Shown in pieces: positions 17,706 to 25,426 of a DNA stretch of 64,000 bases (positions are counted from its first letter, which is position 1; the number at the start of each line of letters is the position of its first letter). Made by a program: the position numbers and the translations under genes. The notes below the pieces were generated by a model. It did not search any database. It was not told the DNA's origin and was given only the letters and a program-made list of their open reading frames with translations. This DNA comes from Pseudomonas fluorescens (GTDB lineage Bacteria > Pseudomonadota > Gammaproteobacteria > Pseudomonadales > Pseudomonadaceae): positions 540,519 through 604,518 of the forward strand of contig NZ_MRST01000027.1 in assembly GCF_001902145.1 (NCBI RefSeq). The letters are read 5' to 3'.

Positions 17706-17974
17706 CTGAAATTATTGATGTGATCATCCAGGTTATCCTCGAGCATCATCCGATACTGGTCGCAAAAATACTTCAACATCGCTTCCCGCGCATCCGCCAT
17801 TTCGGTGCCGGACTTGAAGTTGCGCGCACTGGCCCAGGCATTGAAGCGTGTAGTGCCGAACATCATCGATGCGCTGATCTCGCCGAGATTTTCGCAGGTC
17901 TTGAGCTGTTCGTTGGACAGTTCGATATGGGCGTCTGCCCGGTCGTAGAAGGCTTGGTCAGTGGTGTCGGCCAT
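17675..17974 (-). CDS. DUF3144 family protein
   Basis: A 99-residue soluble protein that matches DUF3144: MADTTDQAFYDRADAHIELS at the start and the REAMLKYFCDQYRMMLEDNL helix near the end. Function unknown; family members are small, alpha-helical and common in Gammaproteobacteria. The ATG at 17974 has AGGAA upstream; the frame opens further to 18028 without support. Confidence 0.85.
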   Translation of the reverse strand: MADTTDQAFYDRADAHIELSNEQLKTCENLGEISASMMFGTTRFNAWASARNFKSGTEMADAREAMLKYFCDQYRMMLEDNLDDHINNFSQYMRVNPQG

Positions 17975-18036
17975 GGCGGGTTCCTGGTGAGCTGATGATG
18001 CGGCTATTGGAGCATATCCGGCGATCACAGTTCTAA

Positions 18037-18146
18037 TGTGGGAGATGTCGAGCTTTAGCGAGGCTTCGATAGCGGTGTATCAGGCAACATTTATGTCGCG
18101 AGTGCCGCCGCCTTCGAAGCCTCGCTAAAGCTCGACATCTCCCACA
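18037..18146. repeat. Second type of REP inverted pair
   Basis: Outer arms TGTGGGAGATGTCGAGCTTT and its exact complement, with GAGGCTTCGA in the inner arms around a spacer. It differs from the TGTAGGAGCGAGC type. It sits between DUF3144 and trmK. A half-copy of the same type is found at 41569-41606. Confidence 0.88.
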
Positions 18147-18160
18147 CTGATCGGTGACGC

Positions 18161-18856
18161 TCAGGCGAGCAACTGATCGATCCACTGCACCTGCTGCACG
18201 ATCTCCTGCATTTTCTGCTCGGGCACGGCCTGCCGCGCTTGTTCGAGGCTGGCCAATGTCTTGCGTTTCTCGCGCAATATACGTTGCCACTTCGCAAGGA
18301 ATTCCGGGCGACGCGCCTGCATTTGCAACGGGCCGAAGTACAGCTGCTCGGCGGTATAGGTCATCGCCTCGGTGCGTTCGGCGACGATGATTTCGTAGTA
18401 GAAGCGGTTTTCCCGCAGCAACTCTTCATGGAGGATCTGGTAGCCGTTGTCCATCAACCATTGGCGCAGCGGCTGCTCGCCGCCGTTGGGTTGCAGGATC
18501 AGGCGTTCGCGGCCGTTCAGGTGCGCCTTGCCGCTGTCGAGGATGTCGCGGATGGTCTCGCCACCCATGCCGCACAGGCTGATGGCGGTGATCGCGTCGG
18601 CCGGCTCGATGGCCGTCAAGCCATCGGCCAGGCGCACCGTGATGTGCCGCGCCAGGCCGTTATCGTTCACGGTACGCTGGGCGGCGTGAAAGGGTGTAGC
18701 GGCCACTTCCCCCGCCACGGCCGCCGCAATGGCGCCACGACGCATCAAGGCCACCGGCAGGTAGGCGTGGTCCGAGCCGATATCGGCCAGGCGCGCGCCG
18801 GCTGGCACGTGGGCCGCCACGCGCTCCAGGCGCATGGACAAGGTGTGTTGATTCAA
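18161..18856 (-). CDS. trmK: tRNA (adenine(22)-N1)-methyltransferase TrmK
   Basis: A 231-residue SAM methyltransferase of the TrmK/YqfN family, which methylates N1 of A22 in tRNA in Bacillus. Visible features are ARLADIGSDHAYLPVALMRR (about 21-40; the SAM-binding motif), LADGLTAIEPADAIT, LCGMGGETIRDIL and LILQPNGGEQPLRQWLMDNG (the catalytic NPPY-like position replaced as in the family), followed by a C-terminal coiled helix rich in charged residues and Gln. The length matches the family. It lies next to, and on the same strand as, the GntR regulator but has no obvious functional link with it. Confidence 0.88.
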   Translation of the reverse strand: MNQHTLSMRLERVAAHVPAGARLADIGSDHAYLPVALMRRGAIAAAVAGEVAATPFHAAQRTVNDNGLARHITVRLADGLTAIEPADAITAISLCGMGGETIRDILDSGKAHLNGRERLILQPNGGEQPLRQWLMDNGYQILHEELLRENRFYYEIIVAERTEAMTYTAEQLYFGPLQMQARRPEFLAKWQRILREKRKTLASLEQARQAVPEQKMQEIVQQVQWIDQLLA

Positions 18857-18866
18857 TGAGGGTTCC

Positions 18867-19580
18867 TTAGGATTGCCCGGAAAATCGATCCCGGCTGTTG
18901 GTCAAGTGCAGCACCATGGCCGCCCGTGCGGCGTCCGGGTCCTGGCGCTTGATAGCGTTGTAGATGGCCTCGTGTTCCAGGTTCGCCAACTGCCCCAGTT
19001 GGGTAAAGTCCGCGCCGCCGCGCTCGACGGCATTCACCTGGGTGCGCGGAATCATCGCCGTGCCCAGGTGCTGCATGATGTCGGTGAAAAACGTATTGCC
19101 GGTGGCTTCGGCGATCAGTTGGTGAAAGCGCTTGTCCTCCTCCACACAGCTGTCGTTGTTGGCCAGGGAGGCTTGGTAGTCGTCCAGCGCCTGGCGCATG
19201 TGGGCCAGTTGTGCCTCGCTCCTGCGCAGCGCGGCCAAGGCCACCGCCTGCACTTCCAGGCCCAGGCGTAATTCGAGCATGTTGCGCACGCTGGCGACCG
19301 TGTCTACATGCAGGCGCAGCCCCGGCTGCGTGTGCTGCTCCAGCACAAAGGTGCCAATGCCGTGACGCGTCTCCACCAGCCCCGACGCCTGCAACTTGGA
19401 CAAGGCTTCACGCACCACGGTGCGGCTCACCCCATGCTCAAGCACGATGGTGGATTCGGACGGCAGTTTTTCACCGGGTTTGAGTTGCCCGAGCAGGATG
19501 CGCTGGGTCAGCGCCTCGACCACGCCCTGGGCCAGGTTGGTTGAGCGTTTACGCACAGGCGTCGGGCTTTCAATGGGCAT
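18867..19580 (-). CDS. FCD-type GntR regulator of the glucarate operon
   Basis: A 237-residue FadR-subfamily (FCD) GntR regulator. The winged helix lies at about 15-85 (LTQRILLGQLKPGEKLPSES, then SRTVVREALSKLQASGLVET), and the all-helical FCD ligand domain follows, with likely metal ligands in FHQLIAEATGN and NLEHEAIYNAI. It is divergent from gudP-gudD, so its likely ligand is glucarate/galactarate or a downstream metabolite and its role to repress that operon. The frame also opens at GTG 19679, but ATG 19580 gives a normal-length N terminus; support for either start is modest. Two TTGTATGA-type sites lie in the divergent region. Confidence 0.82.
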   Translation of the reverse strand: MPIESPTPVRKRSTNLAQGVVEALTQRILLGQLKPGEKLPSESTIVLEHGVSRTVVREALSKLQASGLVETRHGIGTFVLEQHTQPGLRLHVDTVASVRNMLELRLGLEVQAVALAALRRSEAQLAHMRQALDDYQASLANNDSCVEEDKRFHQLIAEATGNTFFTDIMQHLGTAMIPRTQVNAVERGGADFTQLGQLANLEHEAIYNAIKRQDPDAARAAMVLHLTNSRDRFSGQS

Positions 19581-19665
19581 GGGCTGCGGGTCCAAGGGGT
19601 TGGGCACAAGCGAGCTTATCACTCTGCCTTGAAGCAGCGCCCGTTTACCGCAAAAAACCTTTAAC

Positions 19666-19676
19666 TTGTATGACAA
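19666..19676. promoter_or_regulatory. Candidate GntR (FCD) operator
   Basis: TTGTATGACAA is a palindrome of the form TTGTNNNACAA, close to the T-G-T-N-A-C-A core used by FadR-type GntR regulators. Its first eight bases recur at 19843. Assignment to the adjacent regulator is inference. Confidence 0.5.
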
Positions 19677-19842
19677 CACATCAAAAAATCAAAAATTTTC
19701 TGATCACAACCTTGAAGCACTCCACCTGCCTCAGCTTCTCAACATCCAATAAAAACAGCCACATAACCGAAACAGCTGGTCGACAGCTGTCCTTATAAAA
19801 ACAAATTCACCCATCAACACATTGCGATTCCCAGAAAACCAC

Positions 19843-19860
19843 TTGTATGATGTCTGTCAA
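19843..19860. promoter_or_regulatory. Second candidate GntR half-operator
   Basis: TTGTATGATGTCTGTCAA repeats the TTGTATGA half of the palindromic site and ends with GTCAA in inverted sense. It lies 47 bases upstream of the gudP start, a good place for repression. Confidence 0.4.
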
Positions 19861-19906
19861 CAAAACAGCTAAACCCACATAAAAACAATCAGGGGGAAGT
19901 TTTCAC

Positions 19907-21259
19907 ATGGTGAGCCATTCAAGCCCAGCATCTGCCGTACCCGAAAGTGATTCAGCGCTCGCCCGCGCCGTGAGCAAAGTGAAGGGCCATGTGCTCCCGC
20001 TGTTCGTGGTCATGTTCATCCTCAACTACATCGACCGGGTCAATATCGGCTTCGTGCGCACGCACATGGAGCATGACCTGGGTATTGGCGCAGCGGCCTA
20101 CGGCTTCGGCGCCGGGCTGTTCTTCATTGGCTATGCGCTGTTCGAAGTGCCGTCCAACCTGCTGCTGCAAAAAGTCGGTGCGCGTATCTGGCTGACCCGC
20201 ATCATGTTCACCTGGGGCATCGTCGCCACGCTGATGGCGTTTATCCAGAACGAAACCCACTTCTACATCCTGCGTTTCTTGCTGGGTGTGGCAGAGGCAG
20301 GGTTCTTCCCCGGCGTGATCTATTACTTCACGCGCTGGTTGCCCGGCGTGGAGCGTGGCAAGGCCATCGCGATCTTCCTCAGTGGTTCGGCGGTGGCGTC
20401 GTTGATCTCCGGGCCGTTGTCGGGCGCGTTGTTGCAGATCGAAGGCTTTGGTTTGCATGGCTGGCAATGGATGTTCGGCATCGAGGGCCTGGCCTCGGTG
20501 GCGCTGGGCTTCTTCGTGTGGTTCTGGCTGGACTCCAAGCCACATGACGCCAAGTGGCTGAGCCGCGAAGAACAGGATGCGCTGGTGGGCGCCATCGATC
20601 AGGAGCAACGTGATCGCGAAGCCCTGACCACGGTAAAACCCACCCTCGGCAAGCTGCTCAAGGACCGCCAGATCCTGCTGTTCTGCGCTCTGTATTTTTG
20701 CATCCAACTGACGATCTACGCCGCCACCTTCTGGCTGCCCAGCATCATCAAGAAGATGGGCGACCTGAGTGATGTGCAGGTGGGGTTCTTCAACTCGATC
20801 CCCTGGCTGATCTCGATCATTGCCATGTACGCCTTTGCGTCGCTGTCGGGCAAGTTCAAGTTCCAGCAGGCCTGGGTCGCGGCGGCCCTGCTGATCGCGG
20901 CGGCCGGCATGTTCATGTCCACCACCGGCGGGCCGATTTTCGCTTTCGTGGCGATTTGCTTTGCGGCCATCGGGTTCAAGTCCGCGTCGTCGCTGTTCTG
21001 GCCGATCCCCCAAGGCTACCTGGATGTGCGCATCGCCGCCGCGGTGATCGCGCTGATCAATTCCATCGGCAACCTGGGCGGCTTTGTGGCGCCGACTACC
21101 TTTGGCTTTCTCGAACAAACCACCGGGTCGATTCAGGGCGGGCTGTATGGCCTGGCCTGCACTTCGGTGCTCGCGGCCATCCTAGTGTTCTTTGCCAAGA
21201 CCTCACCCTCTGCCGTACCGGCCGTGCCCAGCGGCGCCGCCATCAGCAAACCTCTTTGA
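19907..21259 (+). CDS. gudP: D-glucarate/galactarate MFS transporter
   Basis: A 450-residue, 12-helix transporter of the anion:cation symporter branch of the MFS. The RDRVN-type motif appears as LNYIDRVNIGFV (about 39-50), the A-like loop as FLLGVAEAGFFPGVIYYFTRWLP (about 124-146) and the fixed IPQGYLDVRIAAAVIALINS block near 365-385. This branch transports hexarates, hexuronates and tartrate. The downstream glucarate dehydratase, 19 bases away, makes glucarate the probable substrate. The start has an unusually strong ribosome site. Confidence 0.88.
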   Translation: MVSHSSPASAVPESDSALARAVSKVKGHVLPLFVVMFILNYIDRVNIGFVRTHMEHDLGIGAAAYGFGAGLFFIGYALFEVPSNLLLQKVGARIWLTRIMFTWGIVATLMAFIQNETHFYILRFLLGVAEAGFFPGVIYYFTRWLPGVERGKAIAIFLSGSAVASLISGPLSGALLQIEGFGLHGWQWMFGIEGLASVALGFFVWFWLDSKPHDAKWLSREEQDALVGAIDQEQRDREALTTVKPTLGKLLKDRQILLFCALYFCIQLTIYAATFWLPSIIKKMGDLSDVQVGFFNSIPWLISIIAMYAFASLSGKFKFQQAWVAAALLIAAAGMFMSTTGGPIFAFVAICFAAIGFKSASSLFWPIPQGYLDVRIAAAVIALINSIGNLGGFVAPTTFGFLEQTTGSIQGGLYGLACTSVLAAILVFFAKTSPSAVPAVPSGAAISKPL

Positions 21260-21278
21260 ACTCAGCCAGGAACGCGCC

Positions 21279-22604
21279 ATGAATACCCCTGTCGTTACTC
21301 ATTTCCAAGTCATCCCCGTCGCCGGCCACGACAGCATGTTGCTGAACCTCAGCGGCGCCCACGGGCCCTACTTCACGCGCAATATCGTCATCCTCAAGGA
21401 CAGCAGTGGCAACACGGGCGTGGGCGAAGTACCCGGCGGCGAGCGCATCCGTCAAACCCTGGAGGATGCCCGCAGCCTGGTGATCGGCCAGCCGATTGGC
21501 CAGTACCAGCACGTCCTCAACCAGATGCGCAGCACCTTTGCGTCCCGAGACAGCGCGGGCCGCGGCCTGCAAACCTTCGATCTGCGCATCACCATCCACG
21601 CCGTCACCGCCATGGAAGCCGCGCTGCTCGACTTGCTGGGCCAGTTTCTTGAAGTGCCGGTGGCCGCCTTGCTTGGCGAAGGCCAGCAACGCGACGCGGT
21701 GAAGATGCTCGGCTACCTGTTCTATGTGGGGGATCGCAACGCCACCGACCTGGCCTACCGCAACGAGGCCGACGCCGATGACGAGTGGTTCCGCCTGCGT
21801 CATGAAACAGCCCTGACCGCCGACGCGGTGGTGCGCCTGGCCGAAGCGGCCAAGGCCAAATACGGGTTCAACGATTTCAAGCTCAAGGGCGGCGTATTGA
21901 GCGGCGACGCAGAAATCGAAGCCGTCACCGCGCTGGCAGAGCGCTTTCCCGATGCGCGCATCACCCTTGACCCCAACGGTGCATGGTCGTTGAAAGAAGC
22001 CATCCGCTTGTGCCGCGACCAGCATCATGTGCTGGCCTACGCCGAAGACCCCTGCGGCGCAGAAAACGGCTACTCGGGCCGCGAAGTCATGGCCGAATTC
22101 CGCCGCGCCACGGGCCTGAAAACCGCCACCAACATGATCGCCACCGACTGGCGTGAAATGGGCCACGCCATCCAGCTGCAATCAGTGGACATCCCCCTCG
22201 CCGATCCACACTTCTGGACCATGCAGGGCTCGGTGCGCGTCGCGCAGATGTGCAACGACTGGGGCCTGACCTGGGGCTCGCATTCCAACAATCACTTCGA
22301 TATTTCCCTGGCGATGTTCACCCAGGTGGCGGCGGCCGCACCGGGCGAGATCACCGCCATCGATACCCACTGGATCTGGCAGGATGGCCAGCGCCTGACG
22401 CGCGAACCGTTGAAGATTGAAGGGGGTTACGTAAAGGTGCCGGCCAAGCCTGGCCTGGGTGTGGATATCGATATGGACGCCGTAGCCAAGGCCCATGAGC
22501 TGTACAAAGGCATGGGCCTTGGGGCGCGGGATGACAGTGTGGCGATGCAATTCTTGATTCCGGGTTGGAGCTTTGATAACAAGCGGCCTTGTCTGGTGCG
22601 GTAA
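21279..22604 (+). CDS. gudD: Glucarate dehydratase
   Basis: A 441-residue enolase-superfamily enzyme that converts D-glucarate (and L-idarate) to 5-keto-4-deoxyglucarate. Catalytic features are NDFKLKGG with the KxK bases, the metal ligands in ITLDPNGAW, YAEDPCGAENGYSGRE and TNMIATDWRE, and the His general base in WGSHSNNHFDISL. Length matches the E. coli enzyme. ATG at 21279 chosen because AGGA is at the right distance and the N terminus fits; the longer frame overlaps gudP. It forms an operon with the transporter. Confidence 0.93.
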   Translation: MNTPVVTHFQVIPVAGHDSMLLNLSGAHGPYFTRNIVILKDSSGNTGVGEVPGGERIRQTLEDARSLVIGQPIGQYQHVLNQMRSTFASRDSAGRGLQTFDLRITIHAVTAMEAALLDLLGQFLEVPVAALLGEGQQRDAVKMLGYLFYVGDRNATDLAYRNEADADDEWFRLRHETALTADAVVRLAEAAKAKYGFNDFKLKGGVLSGDAEIEAVTALAERFPDARITLDPNGAWSLKEAIRLCRDQHHVLAYAEDPCGAENGYSGREVMAEFRRATGLKTATNMIATDWREMGHAIQLQSVDIPLADPHFWTMQGSVRVAQMCNDWGLTWGSHSNNHFDISLAMFTQVAAAAPGEITAIDTHWIWQDGQRLTREPLKIEGGYVKVPAKPGLGVDIDMDAVAKAHELYKGMGLGARDDSVAMQFLIPGWSFDNKRPCLVR

Positions 22605-22645
22605 TCGGCTTTAAAAACGCTCAGCGCAATTTGAGCGTGACGCAA

Positions 22646-22677
22646 AAAATCCGATGCCCAAACAGGCATCGGATTTT
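22646..22677. terminator. Bidirectional terminator
   Basis: Arms AAAATCCGATGCC and GGCATCGGATTTT around a six-base loop, flanked by A-run and T-run, between convergent gudD and the chitinase gene. Can act for both. Confidence 0.85.
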
Positions 22678-22737
22678 AGTCAGATCAGAAGCTCGGCTGT
22701 TTGACCTCTGGCACGTCTGCCAGAGGCCCCCTTTGCG

Positions 22738-23802
22738 CTACTGCCGATTGGCGATCTCCAGATCCGCCGCATCCTGCTCCAGGCCAGAGAGATCAGTGCC
22801 ATTGATCATCGGCCCATAACGGCGGCTGAATTCCCAGTTGTAGGGCACGTGGTCTTTGCTGATCCCGTTGTCCCAATTCACCGACCAGGTCATCAGGCCC
22901 TTGATCGACAATCCTTTGTCGTACAAACGCTTGAATGCATGGGTTACGGCTGTCGGGTTGATCACATAACCGGTGGCAGCCGCATCGACGTTGGCGGGCA
23001 GGCCAATGACGAACTTGTCTGCCGGGATTCTGGTAAACCCGCGCGTTCCGCTCACCAGACTTTCGGTGAGGTAAAACAGGAAGTCCTCCTTCATCGCGTC
23101 GTTGTTCTGGGCAATCCAGGCGCCATTGCCGTTGTTGACCTCCTGCACCCAGATGCCGTCGCCCCCCTGGTTGTAATACTGCGGGGCGATAAAGTCGTAA
23201 TAGCCTTCCAGCGCCTGGATGTAACCGACGTATTTGCCGGCGCTGGTGAGGTACGGAAACTCCGGCGCCATGCTGATGATGAAGTGTTTGCCTTGACCTG
23301 CGTAGTGGTCCTTGACCAATTTCAAGGCGGCGGGCAGGACAGTCTTGTTGTCGGCGAAATCAATCGCGCTCTGTTCAAGGTCGATATCCAGGCCATCAAA
23401 GCCATAGGTTTCTACCAAACGGATAATCTCGTTAGCCAGTGGCTGTTCGTTGCCTTTATGCAGTTCGATGTGTGCATCGGCGCCACCAAGGGAAATCAGC
23501 ACCGCCCTGCCCTGGCTGTTCAGCACGCCTACCTGACGACGGAACTCGGCGTCGGACAGGTTGTACGGCTTGAAGGTTGGGATACCGTTGCCCTTCATGA
23601 AGGCCACGGCCACCACGTTGTAATCCTTTGGCACATCCGCCAGGTTCATATTGGCGAACTGGCCACGCTGGTAGCCATCGCTCGGGCCGGCAGGCCAGTT
23701 GTGCCAGAAGCCCATGAGGATCTTTTTGCCGGCAATGCTCGGCATCAGCGAAGCGGCATCGTTGAGCGGCGATTGCAGTGAGGTAAAGTCAATCTTTGAC
23801 AT
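22738..23802 (-). CDS. GH18 chitinase without signal peptide
   Basis: A 354-residue single-domain glycoside hydrolase 18. The catalytic DxxDxDxE motif is DGLDIDLE at 136-143 with E143 as acid; other family features are AVLISLGGADAH (100-111), FIISMAPEFPYL, YYDFIAPQYYN and the terminal GLMTWSVNWDNG. It would cleave chitin. The protein starts MSKIDFTSLQSPLNDAASLM, with no hydrophobic signal sequence and no carbohydrate-binding domain. It is 40 bases downstream of an AA10 oxidase that also lacks a signal; both probably share the promoter with a LexA-like box at 24614. This suggests release by cell lysis or a non-classical route rather than Sec. Confidence 0.9.
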   Translation of the reverse strand: MSKIDFTSLQSPLNDAASLMPSIAGKKILMGFWHNWPAGPSDGYQRGQFANMNLADVPKDYNVVAVAFMKGNGIPTFKPYNLSDAEFRRQVGVLNSQGRAVLISLGGADAHIELHKGNEQPLANEIIRLVETYGFDGLDIDLEQSAIDFADNKTVLPAALKLVKDHYAGQGKHFIISMAPEFPYLTSAGKYVGYIQALEGYYDFIAPQYYNQGGDGIWVQEVNNGNGAWIAQNNDAMKEDFLFYLTESLVSGTRGFTRIPADKFVIGLPANVDAAATGYVINPTAVTHAFKRLYDKGLSIKGLMTWSVNWDNGISKDHVPYNWEFSRRYGPMINGTDLSGLEQDAADLEIANRQ

Positions 23803-23842
23803 GTTCTAATCCTTGAGAACGTGTGGGTTTAACGGCGCGGGC

Positions 23843-24478
23843 TTATTTGAAGTCCACATCGAAGGCTTGATAGAAGGCGTTGCCGGTGTTGGCGACGATC
23901 CACATCAACACAATCACATGCTGGCCCTTTTTGTTGGCCGGCAGTTTCACTTCATGATTGACCTTGGCCTTCAGTTCACCTGCATGGCTGTAGTACGGCA
24001 CCTGGGCATAGAAGTCTTCAGCAAACGGCTGGGTTTCCAGTTGTGCGCGGGTGATGCGCTGTTTCGGATCCCAGCCATCCTTGGTGATCAGCCAGCGATA
24101 GCCACGGGTGGTGTGCGCCGCGGTGTATTCCCAGGTGACCTTGAAGGTCTGACCCGGCTCGACATTGAGCAACGGCCAGGTGAAGGCGCGGCCGAGTTTC
24201 TTGGCCATTTCCTCATGGGTGAAGTTGACGCAGTCACGGGCATCGGTCTTGCCACCGCTGAGGATGAAGCCGTCGGCGGGTGGAGTGACGCTGTCACTGT
24301 CGGTTTGATAAGGCGCCGGGAACGGACCGGCCGTCAGTGCCGGGAAGTTCTTGCCGCCTTCCATTTCATTGACCTGCCAGGTTTCCAGCAGGCCAAGATC
24401 CACGGCAACTGCGCCACGGCTGGAAGGGGATGTGACACGACCATGGCGAAGAGGTGTCTGGGTTTGTGGTTTGTTCAT
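23843..24478 (-). CDS. AA10 lytic polysaccharide monooxygenase without signal peptide
   Basis: A 211-residue chitin-type AA10 copper oxidase. The family start HGRVTSPSSRG begins at His12, and the second copper His is H122 in TAAHTTRGYRWLITKDGWDP; the axial aromatic is in AFYQAFDVDF at the end. LPMOs cut crystalline chitin, helping the chitinase encoded next. Active LPMOs need the first His as the very N terminus, normally made by signal peptidase. Here eleven polar residues precede the His and no signal peptide exists, so the encoded form cannot make the histidine brace until trimmed. GGAG precedes the ATG. It is first in the two-gene operon. Confidence 0.88.
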   Translation of the reverse strand: MNKPQTQTPLRHGRVTSPSSRGAVAVDLGLLETWQVNEMEGGKNFPALTAGPFPAPYQTDSDSVTPPADGFILSGGKTDARDCVNFTHEEMAKKLGRAFTWPLLNVEPGQTFKVTWEYTAAHTTRGYRWLITKDGWDPKQRITRAQLETQPFAEDFYAQVPYYSHAGELKAKVNHEVKLPANKKGQHVIVLMWIVANTGNAFYQAFDVDFK

Positions 24479-24800
24479 GTTGTGACTCCATTCACTTGAT
24501 TAAGAACTCTCCTTTCTTGAAGGAGAGGATCTCAACCTAACGGAGTTGCTTTTTTTTGCCACAGGCCCATTTTTCACTCATTTTCGTTTCGTGAGCGCGC
24601 CGCCCTGAAAATACTGGATATATAACCAGTTCAATGGAGGAAACCTTACGCTGCCAGAGGTCGATTTCCTACAAGATCAGGCGCACATCAACACGCCTTC
24701 TCTCGTAAATGGCTTATCCCGTTCGTAACGGATGGGCGCTATGTCGACAAAAAGGGACGTATCTATTTTCAATCAAATAAACCGTCCTGTTTTTGGTTCA
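24479..24800. other. Divergent-looking control region upstream of the LPMO
   Basis: A 322-base stretch between the LPMO and the antitoxin gene (the antitoxin ends at 24801, so this region holds its 3' side). Contents: a CTCCTT/AAGGAG hairpin at 24509-24525, the LexA-like box at 24614-24629, and no recognisable gene. A 24-codon plus-strand ORF at 24633 has no clear ribosome site and is not called. Confidence 0.5.
24614..24629. promoter_or_regulatory. LexA-like SOS box
   Basis: CTGGATATATAACCAG, embedded in ACTGG...CCAGT, has the CTG-N10-CAG form and AT-rich centre of gammaproteobacterial LexA sites and closely resembles the E. coli ruvA box as I recall it. On the minus strand TTGAAC and TATTTT flank it as poor but plausible promoter elements, so LexA would cover the promoter of the LPMO-chitinase operon 136 bases downstream. 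Confidence 0.65.
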
Positions 24801-25175
24801 TCACGTTTTGCCAATGACGACCGTTTTTTTAATTGCGGTCGCGGTAATCGGTTGCACCGTCAATTCCACCCCCAATGCCAGCATCAGCTTCTGGACCGTC
24901 TCATAACGCGTCTTTGAGCCGCCTTTCAGGGTTTTATACAGACTCTCCCGATTCACCCCCGCCGCTTCGGCAACCTTGTTCACTCCCTGGGCCTTGGCAA
25001 CCTCGGCCAGCGCCTTCATAAGGACTTGCGGGTCATGGCACGCCATACTTTGCGCAAGATAGGCACTGATGGTTTGCGGGCTATCAAGGAAACGTGAAGC
25101 CTCATAGGCGCTGGTGCCGGATGTATCCAGCTCGAGGATCGGCATGTCCTCTGGTTTGAATGTCGACTTACTCAT
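24801..25175 (-). CDS. HigA/TIGR02684-type addiction-module antidote, orphan
   Basis: A 124-residue protein with a C-terminal helix-turn-helix (VNKVAEAAGVNRESLYKTLKGG), matching the putative addiction-module antidote family (TIGR02684) usually encoded just downstream of a RelE-like toxin. No toxin gene is present upstream (25176-25426 has only a repeat) or downstream, so this is an orphan antitoxin or autonomous regulator. It lies behind a palindrome at 25217-25236, a likely auto-operator. Confidence 0.78.
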   Translation of the reverse strand: MSKSTFKPEDMPILELDTSGTSAYEASRFLDSPQTISAYLAQSMACHDPQVLMKALAEVAKAQGVNKVAEAAGVNRESLYKTLKGGSKTRYETVQKLMLALGVELTVQPITATAIKKTVVIGKT

Positions 25176-25216
25176 GTCATTGACCTCTCAGGGCATTGAG
25201 AATCTCTTTCGCCCGC

Positions 25217-25236
25217 ATGTAGCCTACTGGCTACAT
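25217..25236. promoter_or_regulatory. Palindromic operator upstream of the orphan antitoxin
   Basis: ATGTAGCC-TACT-GGCTACAT is a perfect inverted repeat 41 bases upstream of the antitoxin start. On the minus strand TTGGCT and TAGGCT at 17-base spacing could form the promoter, so binding would repress it. Typical for autoregulated antitoxins. Confidence 0.6.
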
Positions 25237-25301
25237 TCTGCATAAGCCAATATTTTTTCTGATGCCAGCGGGAGCGGCAGGAACAGTCTCAACAAACATC
25301 C

Positions 25302-25409
25302 AATGTGGGAGGGGGCTTGCTCCCGATTGCGATGTATCTGCCACTGAAAGGTTGGCTGACCTACCGCTATCGGGCGCAAGTCGAATCGTCGCACAGCGCC
25401 TCCCACATT
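25302..25409. repeat. REP element with AATGTGGGAGG ends
   Basis: Terminal inverted ends AATGTGGGAGG and CCTCCCACATT enclose a common Pseudomonas REP core (GGGGGCTTGCTCCCGAT). A third REP type in this window. It separates the antitoxin from the MBL-fold gene. Confidence 0.8.
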
Positions 25410-25426
25410 TTGACCTGCGCCTGGCG

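Larger units (their letters stand above)
19581..19906. other. Divergent control region, gntR-gudP
   Basis: AT-rich divergent intergenic region. It contains TTGTATGACAA at 19666-19676, a perfect TTGT-N3-ACAA palindrome of FadR type, and a second TTGTATGA at 19843-19850 closer to gudP. AGGGGGAAG at 19891-19899 is the ribosome site of gudP. Confidence 0.6.

Noticed and set aside
19952..21118. 388-codon minus-strand frame opposite gudP
   Set aside because: Shadow frame rich in Arg/Gln/Asp; gudP is unambiguous.
24633..24707. 24-codon ORF just after the LexA-like box on the plus strand
   Set aside because: No ribosome site and no hydrophobic or toxin-like character.
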